In this document: one piece after another, positions 32,790-41,196 of the stretch
Numbering within the stretch: the first letter of the stretch is position 1
Layout: every line of letters begins with the position of its first letter
Assembly (NCBI GenBank): GCA_022510685.1
Contig: JAFLTA010000005.1
Location: forward strand, 34,878 to 98,877
DNA: 64,000 nt
From: Lachnospiraceae bacterium
Lineage (GTDB): Bacteria; Bacillota; Clostridia; Lachnospirales; Lachnospiraceae
Direction of reading: 5' to 3'
The notes under the pieces: model-generated
What the model was told of the DNA's origin: nothing
The model's input: the letters and a program-made list of their open reading frames with translations, nothing else
The model's database searches: none
Made by a program: the position numbers and the translations under genes

Positions 32790-35123
32790 ATGAGATTACG
32801 CAAAATGGCAGTCCTTGCGGGGATGTCTTTCGTATTTGGATTCGCGGCGGTTATGGTGGCACCCGGAACGGTGCAGCCGCCACTGACACCACAGGCGGCA
32901 GAGGAAGAAGTGCCGATGGTACTTTCCATGTCCAAAGACAGTGGTGCTTATGACGAGGCATTTACCCTTACATTAGAAAGTGAGGGGGCAACGGCTATTT
33001 ATTACACATTGGATGGAAGCAACCCGGCAGACCCTGACAATGATAAACGTTTTTTATATGATACCGGAATTTCCATAACAGAGCGCAGTGGTGACGAAAA
33101 TTATGTTTCTGCGGTAGAGCCTGTATTGTTTGACTCTGCAAATGTTAATTGGGATAGGGAACAGCAAAAGTATGTCAGTAGACAGCAAATACCGGACAAA
33201 AGCAAAGTGGACAAAGCTACAGTAGTAAAGGCTGTCGCTGTGGATGCAGAGGGTACTTATGGTACGGTAGAGACAAATACATACTTTGTGGGTACGGTTG
33301 CACAGCATATTCAGGGTGCGAAGGAGAGTGCAGCGGCAGCAGGAATTCCTCTGTCGGTAGTATCTATATCTGTAGATTATGATGATTTGTTTGATTATGA
33401 GAAGGGAATCTATGTCAAGGGAAAAATATATGATGATGCCGTTCAGAAATATCTGGATATGCATCCCGGGGCATCTCAAAATACTATGGTAGATGAGGCG
33501 AGAGATTTTCCGGCGAACTATTCTCAAAAAGGCAAAGAGTGGGAGAGAGCTGCCCATCTCGATTACTTTGAGACAGATGGAACGACACTGGATATTAAAC
33601 TGCAGCAGGACTGTGGTATCCGTATTCAGGGGAATTACTCCCGTTCTGATTTGATGAAAAGTTTGCGCCTGTATGCTCGGGATGGCTATGGTAAGAAGAA
33701 TTTCAAGTATGAGTTTTTCAAAGATGCCAAGGATGAAAAGGGGAAGACCATTGACAAGTATAAGAAACTGGTGCTTCGCAATGGCGGTAACTACGCTTTT
33801 TCAGGAACCAAGTATAACGATGCGTACTGGCAGAGTATGTTGACGGAACTGGATTGTGAGACACAGGCATCCAGAGCTTGCGTGGTATATATTGACGGTG
33901 AGTATTGGGGGCTGTATATTTTACAGCAGGATTATGATGATAATTATTTTGAAGTGACTCACGGAGTGGATAAAGATACTGTTGTAGTATACAAGGCATC
34001 CGATGCCGAGGAAGATGCAGACTATGACTATAAACTGGATGAGGGTGAGCTGCCGGAAGGGGCTGAAGTGGATTACTACTACAGTGATCTTTTGGAGTTT
34101 TTTAAGAATCACAGCAGTCTGACTGATGATAAAGACTATGAGGCGTTTTGTGAGCTGGTAGACCCGCAGTCCGTTATGGATTACTTTGCAGTCAACGTAT
34201 GGGTCAATAACAAATGGGATTGGCCGGGTAAAAACTGGTCTATGTGGCGCACTACGACTAAGGATGACAGTAATGAGTATGCAGATGCACGCTGGCGTTT
34301 CTGCTTTTACGATTTGGATTTTGGCGGCTGTGGCGGTTCCGGTGAGATATACGCCAATACCATTCGAGATGATAATTATAACACCAACGGCAAAGGTTTG
34401 CTTGGACAAAATTCGGAAAAACCGATGAATCCGGCATTGCAGTGTTTTATTTTGCTTATGTCAAATGAGAAGTTCCGGACCGATTATATCAAGGAGCTTT
34501 CCGGTATGGCAGATGGAATATTTGCAAAAGATACGGCTGTGGCAAAATTGGATTGGTTCAGAGATACATATAATCCATTGTTTACTCAATTTTACAACAG
34601 ATATAATTGGAAAAATGACCATACAAACGGATATGCGGGTTATAATAGTCTAAAGACTTTTGTGACCGGTCGAAGAAATGGTATTCAAGCCAACATTGAT
34701 TTTATCAATGAGATGTATTCGGATTCTGACCCGGGAACATCAACAGACCCGGGAACATCAACAGACCCGGGAAGTTCTTCTGTACAAAAACCGGGAGGAA
34801 CATCACCGTCAACGAAAGATCCGAGCAGTGGCAGTAGTAAAGCCAAGAAAAAGACAATCAGTAAGCTGAAAGTCACGGCAAAGAAAAATAAGAAGACGAT
34901 TCAGGTAAAGACCATTGCCAAAGCAAAGGTGACAGTGAGCCTTTCTAAAAAAATAATCATTAAGGGAAAGAAAAAGGTAAAGAAGAAGACGGTAACTGCA
35001 TCGAAAAAGGGTGTTGTAAAGATAAAACTTTCTAAGAAACTGAAAAAGGGTATGAAAGTGAAAGTTACCGTGAAAAAGAGCGGATACAAGACAAAAACCA
35101 AGACAGTTAAGGTAAAAAAGTAA
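32790..35123 (+). CDS. Secreted CotH-family protein kinase-like protein
   Basis: A 777-residue exported protein. The signal peptide (about residues 1-37) ends near TPQAAEEE. A chitobiase/beta-hexosaminidase C-terminal-type module follows (about 45-150, ATAIYYTLDGSNPADPDNDK). The CotH kinase region spans about 195-640, with GIRIQGNYSRSDLMKSLRLY and KYKKLVLRNGGNY near the start and the metal-binding DLDFGG motif in RWRFCFYDLDFGGCGGSGE near 510. A DPGTST repeat linker leads to a Lys/Val/Thr-rich C-terminal module that may bind anionic wall polymers. CotH proteins phosphorylate spore-coat proteins in Bacillus; extracellular forms with carbohydrate modules are common in Lachnospiraceae and of unknown substrate. 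AAAGGAGG precedes ATG 32790. It is not in an operon with its neighbours. Confidence 0.85.
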   Translation: MRLRKMAVLAGMSFVFGFAAVMVAPGTVQPPLTPQAAEEEVPMVLSMSKDSGAYDEAFTLTLESEGATAIYYTLDGSNPADPDNDKRFLYDTGISITERSGDENYVSAVEPVLFDSANVNWDREQQKYVSRQQIPDKSKVDKATVVKAVAVDAEGTYGTVETNTYFVGTVAQHIQGAKESAAAAGIPLSVVSISVDYDDLFDYEKGIYVKGKIYDDAVQKYLDMHPGASQNTMVDEARDFPANYSQKGKEWERAAHLDYFETDGTTLDIKLQQDCGIRIQGNYSRSDLMKSLRLYARDGYGKKNFKYEFFKDAKDEKGKTIDKYKKLVLRNGGNYAFSGTKYNDAYWQSMLTELDCETQASRACVVYIDGEYWGLYILQQDYDDNYFEVTHGVDKDTVVVYKASDAEEDADYDYKLDEGELPEGAEVDYYYSDLLEFFKNHSSLTDDKDYEAFCELVDPQSVMDYFAVNVWVNNKWDWPGKNWSMWRTTTKDDSNEYADARWRFCFYDLDFGGCGGSGEIYANTIRDDNYNTNGKGLLGQNSEKPMNPALQCFILLMSNEKFRTDYIKELSGMADGIFAKDTAVAKLDWFRDTYNPLFTQFYNRYNWKNDHTNGYAGYNSLKTFVTGRRNGIQANIDFINEMYSDSDPGTSTDPGTSTDPGSSSVQKPGGTSPSTKDPSSGSSKAKKKTISKLKVTAKKNKKTIQVKTIAKAKVTVSLSKKIIIKGKKKVKKKTVTASKKGVVKIKLSKKLKKGMKVKVTVKKSGYKTKTKTVKVKK
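34727..34770 (+). repeat. 18-base tandem repeat encoding DPGTST
   Basis: GACCCGGGAACATCAACA is repeated twice with a third partial copy. It encodes a flexible DPGTST linker between the CotH domain and the Lys-rich tail and could expand or contract by slippage. Confidence 0.85.
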
Positions 35124-35143
35124 AATAAGTATATTTAGAATAG

Positions 35144-35176
35144 GATGCCATGCGGGAAACTGCATGGCATCTGTTT
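35144..35176 (+). terminator. Hairpin after the CotH-like gene
   Basis: GATGCCATGC at 35144-35153 pairs with GCATGGCATC at 35162-35171 over an 8-base loop, followed only by TGTTT. A probable but weak terminator. Confidence 0.6.
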
Positions 35177-35249
35177 CCGTAAGAAGCTTGATTTACGTTG
35201 GCGTGACAAAGCTGACCTATCGCAGTCGAAACGTGAAAATGCATCAGGG

Positions 35250-35311
35250 TTGTGCTTTCAGTAGGTATCACTTATAATTAGGGATGGCGTACTGATAGGG
35301 ATGGCGTACTG
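35250..35311 (+). promoter_or_regulatory. feoAB promoter and tandem direct repeat
   Basis: TTGTGC at 35250-35255 and TATAAT at 35273-35278 are 17 bases apart. Directly downstream, AGGGATGGCGTACTG occurs twice, at 35280-35294 and 35297-35311 (period 17). The repeats cover the expected transcription start and early leader, a position suited to a repressor that senses iron or another signal, but the repeat does not look like a Fur box (it is direct, not inverted). Confidence 0.6.
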
Positions 35312-35343
35312 GAAGGAAAGTCAAAAAAAGGAATGATGGAAAT

Positions 35344-37695
35344 ATGACATTACGAGAGCTAAAACCGGGGCAGTCCGGAACGATAACAGTGGTAGGCGGT
35401 GAGGGAGATTTACGTCAGCACTTTCTCGACATGGGCGTGATTCCCGGTGTTCGGATAACCGTAATCAAATATGCCCCTATGGGGGATCCGGTGGAGCTGC
35501 GCATCCATGGTTATGAATTGACGCTGCGTCTGGCAGATGCAGAAAAGATAGAAATTGATTCTTTGCAGGAAACCGAGAAGACGGAAGTGATACGCAAAGA
35601 AAAAAAACACCGGCACAGAGAGCATCCGGGCTTGGGAGAGGGTGGCAGATATCATGTCAAAGCAGATGAGAATCCGCTTCCCAAGGGGCAGACGATTAGC
35701 TTTGCGTTGGTGGGTAATCAGAATTGCGGCAAGACGACATTATTTAATCAGTTGACTGGGGCAAACCAGCATGTGGGGAATTTCCCGGGAGTGACTGTAG
35801 AGCAAAAAAGCGGAGCTATACGGGGACAACACAATACTCTGGTGACGGATTTGCCGGGAATTTATTCCCTGTCTCCATACAGCAGTGAGGAGATTGTAAC
35901 CAGAGAATTTATATTAGATGAGAAACCGGCGGGCATCATCAATATTGTGGATGCCACTAATATTGAGAGAAATTTATATCTGACAATGCAGCTCATGGAG
36001 TTAAATATTCCCATGGTACTGGCATTGAATATGATGGACGAAGTGCGGGGAAACGGAGGCTCTGTGCATATCAATGAACTGGAGTCTTTGCTGGGTATTC
36101 CGGTGATTCCCATATCGGCAGCAAAAAACGAAGGTATTGACGAGTTGATCAGTCATGCCATGCATGTGGCAAAGTATCAGGAGCGACCCGGCAGAATTGA
36201 TTTTTGTGATAAAGAGGACCACGGAGGAGCAGTACACCGATGTATCCATGGTATTATTCATTTGATTGAAGATCATGCACAGCGTGCTGAGATTCCCGTG
36301 CGATTTGCGGCAAGTAAATTGATAGAGGGGGATTCTTATGTACTGGAAGCTTTGAAACTCAGTCAGAATGAGCAGGAAATGTTAGAGCATATTATTTCTC
36401 AGATGGAAGATGAGCGTGGGCTGGATCGAGCTGCTTCCTGTGCAGACATGCGGTATACCTTTATCCAAAAGCTGGTGGAGGAGACCGTTGTAAAACCACG
36501 GGAGAGTAAGGAGCATGAGAGAAGCAGGAGGATTGACAAGGTTCTCACCGGGAAATATACAGCCATTCCGGCGTTTGTGGGCATTATGGCACTGGTGTTT
36601 TTCCTGACGTTTAATGTGATAGGCTCATGGTTGCAGGAATTACTAGAACAGGGAATTACATGGACGGCAGAGAGTGTGGATGCGCTGATGGCGTCGGGCA
36701 ATGTCAATAAGGTGCTGCGCTCGTTAGTCATGGACGGTGTTTTTGAGGGTGTGGGCAGCGTGCTTAGTTTCCTGCCGATTATCGTGACGCTGTTTTTCTT
36801 TTTGTCTTTGTTGGAGGATAGCGGATATATGGCGCGCGTCGCCTTTGTGATGGATAAACTTCTGCGAAAAATCGGATTATCCGGACGAAGCATTGTCCCT
36901 ATGCTCATAGGCTTTGGATGCACGGTTCCGGGAGTGATGGCAAGTAGGACCCTGCCTTCCGAGAGGGACCGGAAAATGACGATTCTGCTGACTCCGTTTA
37001 TGAGTTGTACGGCAAAATTGCCGATTTACGGTTTTTTTACTGCAGTTTTTTTTCCGAAATACAGCGGACTCATTATGGTGGGGCTGTATTTTTTGGGAAT
37101 TATCGTGGGTATTTTAGTGGCAGCGGTTTCCCGGTGTACTATTTTTCGGGGAGAAGCGGTGCCTTTTGTCATGGAGCTTCCCAATTACCGGCTGCCGGGC
37201 GTGCGAAATGTGGCACAGTTACTATGGGAAAAGGCAAAAGACTTTATGCAGAGGGCATTTACTGTCATATTCATTGCAAGTATCGTGATTTGGTTTTTGC
37301 AGACATTTTCATTTCATCTCAATATGGTGACGGATTCCAAGGATAGCATGTTGGCAATGGTGGCGGGATGGGCGGCTCCGATATTTGCACCGCTGGGATT
37401 TGGAGACTGGAGGATTTCCACGGCACTCATTGCAGGCTTTATAGCGAAGGAAAGCGTAGTTTCCACATTGTCAGTGCTGTATGGCGATACGGGGGTATTA
37501 TATGCCGGTGTAGGTCTGCCGGCTGCGGGGGCATTGCTGGTATTTTGTCTGTTATACACACCCTGTGTGGCAGCCGTTTCTTCGATAAAGAGAGAGTTGG
37601 GTACGAAATGGGCAATTGCCATTGTTGCAGAGCAGTGTATATTGGCGTGGGTCATGGCTTTTTTTTCTTATTTGATTTTAGGGGCAATACTTTGA
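35344..37695 (+). CDS. feoB: Fused FeoA-FeoB ferrous iron transporter
   Basis: A 783-residue fusion. Residues 1-75 form an SH3-like FeoA domain (HFLDMGVIPGVRITVIKYAP). Residues of about 118-290 form the FeoB GTPase, with G1 GNQNCGKTT near 124, G2 NFPGVTVE, G3 DLPG near 169 and G4 NMMD. The membrane channel follows with Cys-bearing gates (GFGCTVPGVMASRTL near 522, and TPFMSCTAKLPIY). The usual Firmicutes operon has separate feoA and feoB; here they are one chain. The ribosome site is a weak AAAGGAATGATGG before ATG 35344. It is not followed by feoC. Inner-membrane GTP-gated iron uptake, probably repressed under iron-replete conditions. Confidence 0.93.
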   Translation: MTLRELKPGQSGTITVVGGEGDLRQHFLDMGVIPGVRITVIKYAPMGDPVELRIHGYELTLRLADAEKIEIDSLQETEKTEVIRKEKKHRHREHPGLGEGGRYHVKADENPLPKGQTISFALVGNQNCGKTTLFNQLTGANQHVGNFPGVTVEQKSGAIRGQHNTLVTDLPGIYSLSPYSSEEIVTREFILDEKPAGIINIVDATNIERNLYLTMQLMELNIPMVLALNMMDEVRGNGGSVHINELESLLGIPVIPISAAKNEGIDELISHAMHVAKYQERPGRIDFCDKEDHGGAVHRCIHGIIHLIEDHAQRAEIPVRFAASKLIEGDSYVLEALKLSQNEQEMLEHIISQMEDERGLDRAASCADMRYTFIQKLVEETVVKPRESKEHERSRRIDKVLTGKYTAIPAFVGIMALVFFLTFNVIGSWLQELLEQGITWTAESVDALMASGNVNKVLRSLVMDGVFEGVGSVLSFLPIIVTLFFFLSLLEDSGYMARVAFVMDKLLRKIGLSGRSIVPMLIGFGCTVPGVMASRTLPSERDRKMTILLTPFMSCTAKLPIYGFFTAVFFPKYSGLIMVGLYFLGIIVGILVAAVSRCTIFRGEAVPFVMELPNYRLPGVRNVAQLLWEKAKDFMQRAFTVIFIASIVIWFLQTFSFHLNMVTDSKDSMLAMVAGWAAPIFAPLGFGDWRISTALIAGFIAKESVVSTLSVLYGDTGVLYAGVGLPAAGALLVFCLLYTPCVAAVSSIKRELGTKWAIAIVAEQCILAWVMAFFSYLILGAIL

Positions 37696-37821
37696 GTGGC
37701 ATCACAATAACCACGTTTTTGTGCAAAATGACGAGTTATTTCAAAAAATACCTTTTGACACCTGAATTTGATTTAAGGATTAAATGCTATTGCTAGTGCA
37801 TTCGGAAAGGTGAGGGAGAAT

Positions 37822-38643
37822 ATGCTTCATAAATTTAGAAAATTTCGATTGTTATCATTATTAGGGTTATGTCTTTCCTTAGCCCTGTGTGGCTGTTCGG
37901 TGGAGGATATACAGGCACTGCTTAATGAGGATGTCGTTCAGACGCAGGATATAGATGCGACTCTTTCAGACGATGTACAGGATGATGAGACAGACGATTC
38001 TTCGGACGAACACAATGGCGATACCGATAATGATGCGGATTCTGCGGAGCAGACGATTCGAAAGAGCCATGAGGAGTATACAGGTGAGCCATATGGCATC
38101 TTGAACGATAATCAACCAGAATTTACGGAAAAGGAAAAAAAGAATACAAAAGCATTTGAGACATACACAAGGCTTGATAAACTGGGACGGTGCGGTGTGG
38201 CTTATGCAAATATCTGTGAGGAAATCATGCCCACGGAAAAGCGCGGCGCAATCGGCTCCGTGAAACCGAGCGGATGGCATACGGTAAAGTATGATGTAGT
38301 AGATGGCAAGTACTTATATAACCGCTGTCATTTGATTGGGTTTCAGCTGGCGGGAGAAAATGCAAACAAAAAGAATCTCATTACGGGAACACGTTATCTG
38401 AATGTGGATGGGATGCTCCCTTTTGAGGATGATGTGGCAGATTATGTGAAGGAGAGCGGAAACCATGTTCTCTACCGGGTAACTCCTGTCTATGAAGGCG
38501 ACAATCTGCTGGCAGAGGGTGTACAGATGGAGGCATACTCTGTGGAGGACGCCGGTGAGGGTATTTGTTTTAATGTGTTTGTGTATAACGTACAGCCCGG
38601 CGTGCATATCGAATATGATACCGGGGAGAGCCGTCTGGAGTAA
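37822..38643 (+). CDS. Lipoprotein DNA/RNA non-specific endonuclease
   Basis: A 273-residue lipoprotein. The signal peptide ends in a lipobox LALCGC, giving a lipidated Cys near residue 27. A highly acidic, Asp/Thr/Ser-rich stalk runs to about residue 85, and the nuclease domain follows. The catalytic region NRCHLIGFQLAGENANKKNL near residue 174 matches the DRGH-type His-metal motif of DNA/RNA non-specific nucleases (EndA/NucA family), with Arg in place of the first Asp position; the Asn in the GENANKKNL part is the metal ligand. GAGGGAGAAT precedes ATG 37822. It may scavenge DNA or act in uptake; the presence of comFC alone does not prove competence. Confidence 0.82.
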   Translation: MLHKFRKFRLLSLLGLCLSLALCGCSVEDIQALLNEDVVQTQDIDATLSDDVQDDETDDSSDEHNGDTDNDADSAEQTIRKSHEEYTGEPYGILNDNQPEFTEKEKKNTKAFETYTRLDKLGRCGVAYANICEEIMPTEKRGAIGSVKPSGWHTVKYDVVDGKYLYNRCHLIGFQLAGENANKKNLITGTRYLNVDGMLPFEDDVADYVKESGNHVLYRVTPVYEGDNLLAEGVQMEAYSVEDAGEGICFNVFVYNVQPGVHIEYDTGESRLE

Positions 38644-38692
38644 ATTTGTATCTTGTATGATTTGGTAGACATTAAAAGAGAAGCTCATTATG

Positions 38693-39607
38693 TCAATCAA
38701 TTGTATGGGGATTGACGTGAACCATGACGTGTTTTACTTTCGGAAAATTGTTCTCGATAGAATCATGAACCCGCTCTGCGATGGCATGTGCCTCGTGGAG
38801 CGTTTTGCTTCCATCGGCACTGATTTCAATGTCTACATATATTTTGGCTCCGAATACCCGGGTGCGCATAGTATCCACATGTAACACACCTTCTATCTGA
38901 CATGCGCAATCCTGCAAAGCTTTTTCCGTAGCTTCGTCACAGGAATGGTCAACCACTTTGTCAGTGGCATCCATAAAAATTTCATAGGCAGCTTTTGCAA
39001 TAAACAGACAAATGACAAGGCTGGCGGCGGAATCCAGAATGGGAAAACCTAGTCTGGCTCCGGCAATACCAATCAATGCCCCGATAGAAGACAGGGAGTC
39101 GGAGCGGTGATGCCAAGCGTCTGCCATCAAAGCACCGGAGTCCAGCTTTTTAGCATAGTGTTTCGTATATTGGAACATTGCCTCCTTGGCTGCAATAGAT
39201 ATTATGGCAGTTATCAGAGCGAAAATGCCGGGAATTGCCAGAGTCTCATATTTGCCTTTGAGGATTGTCTGCAGAGCATTGTAGCCGATACCCAGTCCCG
39301 TGATAAATAAGATGTTTGCCAGAAGCAATGCGGCAATGCATTCCAACCGCTCGTGTCCGTAAGGGTGCTCCTTGTCGGATTCCTGTGCAGACAGGCGGAT
39401 TCCGATGATGACCACGATGCTGCTGAACACATCGGATGCAGAGTGTACGGCATCACTAATCATGGCACCGGAATGGGCTATCACTCCCGCCAGTAATTTT
39501 AACAGGGACAATGCGATATTTCCTATGATACTTATAATAGATACACGGGTGGCAACTCTCTCAAATTCGTCAAGGGATTGCACAGAAGGTTGATTTGTTT
39601 GTTCCAT
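38693..39607 (-). CDS. Cation diffusion facilitator (CDF) metal efflux transporter
   Basis: A 304-residue CDF protein with six predicted membrane helices and a C-terminal cytoplasmic domain. Metal-site motifs are seen in ISDAVHSASDVF near residue 45 and ALMADAWHHRSDSLSSIGAL near 145, the usual HxxxD/DxxxD pairs. The C-terminal half has the CDF regulatory domain with HEAHAIAERVHDSIEN. The ATG 39607 follows ATGGAGACTATT; the ATG 12 bases upstream is part of that site. Likely substrates are Zn, Mn or Fe; sequence alone does not tell which. It is divergent from the ATPase cassette and convergent with the nuclease gene. Confidence 0.92.
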   Translation of the reverse strand: MEQTNQPSVQSLDEFERVATRVSIISIIGNIALSLLKLLAGVIAHSGAMISDAVHSASDVFSSIVVIIGIRLSAQESDKEHPYGHERLECIAALLLANILFITGLGIGYNALQTILKGKYETLAIPGIFALITAIISIAAKEAMFQYTKHYAKKLDSGALMADAWHHRSDSLSSIGALIGIAGARLGFPILDSAASLVICLFIAKAAYEIFMDATDKVVDHSCDEATEKALQDCACQIEGVLHVDTMRTRVFGAKIYVDIEISADGSKTLHEAHAIAERVHDSIENNFPKVKHVMVHVNPHTID

Positions 39608-40041
39608 AATAGTCTCCATTCTGTCGTTTTACATTGACGGCATAAATAATGCAGAATCGCTCATATGGATTCCAGCAGATTATGTTTATTGTATGTTTTT
39701 ATCAGTATTTTGTGTCAAGTAATCTATTTCTGGATTATATCAAAATGAGAGATTTAAATCAATTTTACAGATAGATTTCCACTAGTCAGTTTATTACAAA
39801 ATCATTACACTAGTGCCATTACGCTGGTAAAAATATTACAATTGGTTACTGTCATAACAATTTCTCTTATATATGGATGAAATAAAGCGGGAATACTGTT
39901 TTATTTCATCCTTTTTGAATTCCCATAAAACATTCTCCGTAATTTTTTTACGGCATATATTGAATTGTCTCAAAATATTGGATATACTGTTACTATTAGT
40001 TCGTATATAATCGGATTTTGATGTGAAAGGGTGATGTCAAT
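39608..40041. other. 434-base AT-rich gap with an orphan terminator
   Basis: No open frame with a ribosome site is seen. The stretch is AT-rich and contains two ACTAGT motifs near 39780-39812 and a + strand terminator at 39875-39916 that has no visible gene before it. A TATAAT at 40006-40011 is a plausible -10 for the ATPase gene, without a clear -35. It is the left flank of the AT-rich cassette. Confidence 0.5.
39875..39916 (+). terminator. Orphan + strand intrinsic terminator
   Basis: GGATGAAATAAA at 39875-39886 pairs perfectly with TTTATTTCATCC at 39900-39911, followed by TTTTT. The only upstream gene on this strand ends at 38643, over 1.2 kb away and beyond the - strand CDF gene. It may end a small RNA or act as an attenuator for the ATPase gene. 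Confidence 0.75.
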
Positions 40042-41196
40042 ATGCTGAAAAAGTTTATGCTGAAAAATTATAAAAATTTCAGAGATTGCATTTGTATTGA
40101 TTTTGAAAATACTGCCGGATATCAATTTAGTAAAGACTGCGTTGCAGACAGCCTGATTAGTAAAATGCTGATTTACGGCAGGAATGCAACAGGAAAGACA
40201 AATTTAGGCAGAGCCATTATGGACATATATACTACGATGGGTTTTGCTTTAGGTTCTTTTCACCATGGAATATTTCTGAATGCAGATTCAGAAGAAAATA
40301 CTGCATATTTTTCTTATACATTTCAGTTTGGAAAACATGAACTGATATATACTTATGCCCGTTTTTCTGTAGATAGATTACAAAATGAAGAATTGCGTAT
40401 AGATGAAACGCTTATATTCAGGTGTGATTATGCTGCTAAACAATACAAATTTGATTATTTACACTATATTGGTGCTGAAACTGCTAATATAGAGAGATTT
40501 TTGCAGTCCGTAGATGGTGAAGATGAAACAGTGAATACGCAGGGCTCAACTTTGCCCTTTTTGAGATGGGTTATTAATAATGTAGCATTAAAAAAGGATT
40601 CAACATTAATACGATTGTCTGAATATGTAAGAAGTATGATTATGTACACAGAAAGTAATAATATGCCACATCAGATAGCGATTCGAAAAGAGTATTTTTG
40701 TGATTTATTAAAGAAAGAGGAAAGGATACAGGATTTTGAAAATTTTTTAAATTCCATGGGGATAAAATGCAAATTGGTATTAAAAAAATTGCCGGATGGA
40801 CAGTATGAACTATATTTTGCCCATGAGAAACTGGTTCCTTTTTTTGACAATGCATCAAGTGGAGCATTGGCACTGGCAGCACTATATCACAGATTTATTC
40901 CTCATATGAGAGATGTTTCATTTATTTATTTAGATGAATTTGATGCATTTTATCACTATGAAATGGCTGAAAATATTATAAAATATTTAAAAAAACAATA
41001 TCCTCAATGTCAGATTGTTATGACATCCCATAATACTAATTTGATGACAAACCGACTAATGAGACCTGACTGCTTGTTTATTTTATCCCGGGAGGGGACA
41101 TTAACGGCTCTCTGTAATGCGACACAGAGGGAACTGAGAGAAGGACATAATCTGGAGAAAATGTATATCAGCGGGGAGTTTGAAAAATATGAATAA
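40042..41196 (+). CDS. ABC-class AAA ATPase of a two-gene cassette
   Basis: A 384-residue SMC/ABC-type ATPase (AAA_15/AAA_21 class). Walker A GRNATGKT is at residues 46-53, an ABC signature-like NASSGALALAALYHRF near 270-285, Walker B FIYLDEFD at 294-301 and an H-loop TSHNTN at 328-333. The space between Walker A and B (about 240 residues) is alpha-helical with no obvious long coiled coil. Such proteins (OLD, AriA, AbiL-like) act as NTP-driven sensors in phage defence. The ribosome site AAAGGGTGATG precedes the ATG. It overlaps the TOPRIM-like gene by 8 bases. Its AT-rich codon use differs from neighbours. A definite defence role is not shown. Confidence 0.8.
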   Translation: MLKKFMLKNYKNFRDCICIDFENTAGYQFSKDCVADSLISKMLIYGRNATGKTNLGRAIMDIYTTMGFALGSFHHGIFLNADSEENTAYFSYTFQFGKHELIYTYARFSVDRLQNEELRIDETLIFRCDYAAKQYKFDYLHYIGAETANIERFLQSVDGEDETVNTQGSTLPFLRWVINNVALKKDSTLIRLSEYVRSMIMYTESNNMPHQIAIRKEYFCDLLKKEERIQDFENFLNSMGIKCKLVLKKLPDGQYELYFAHEKLVPFFDNASSGALALAALYHRFIPHMRDVSFIYLDEFDAFYHYEMAENIIKYLKKQYPQCQIVMTSHNTNLMTNRLMRPDCLFILSREGTLTALCNATQRELREGHNLEKMYISGEFEKYE

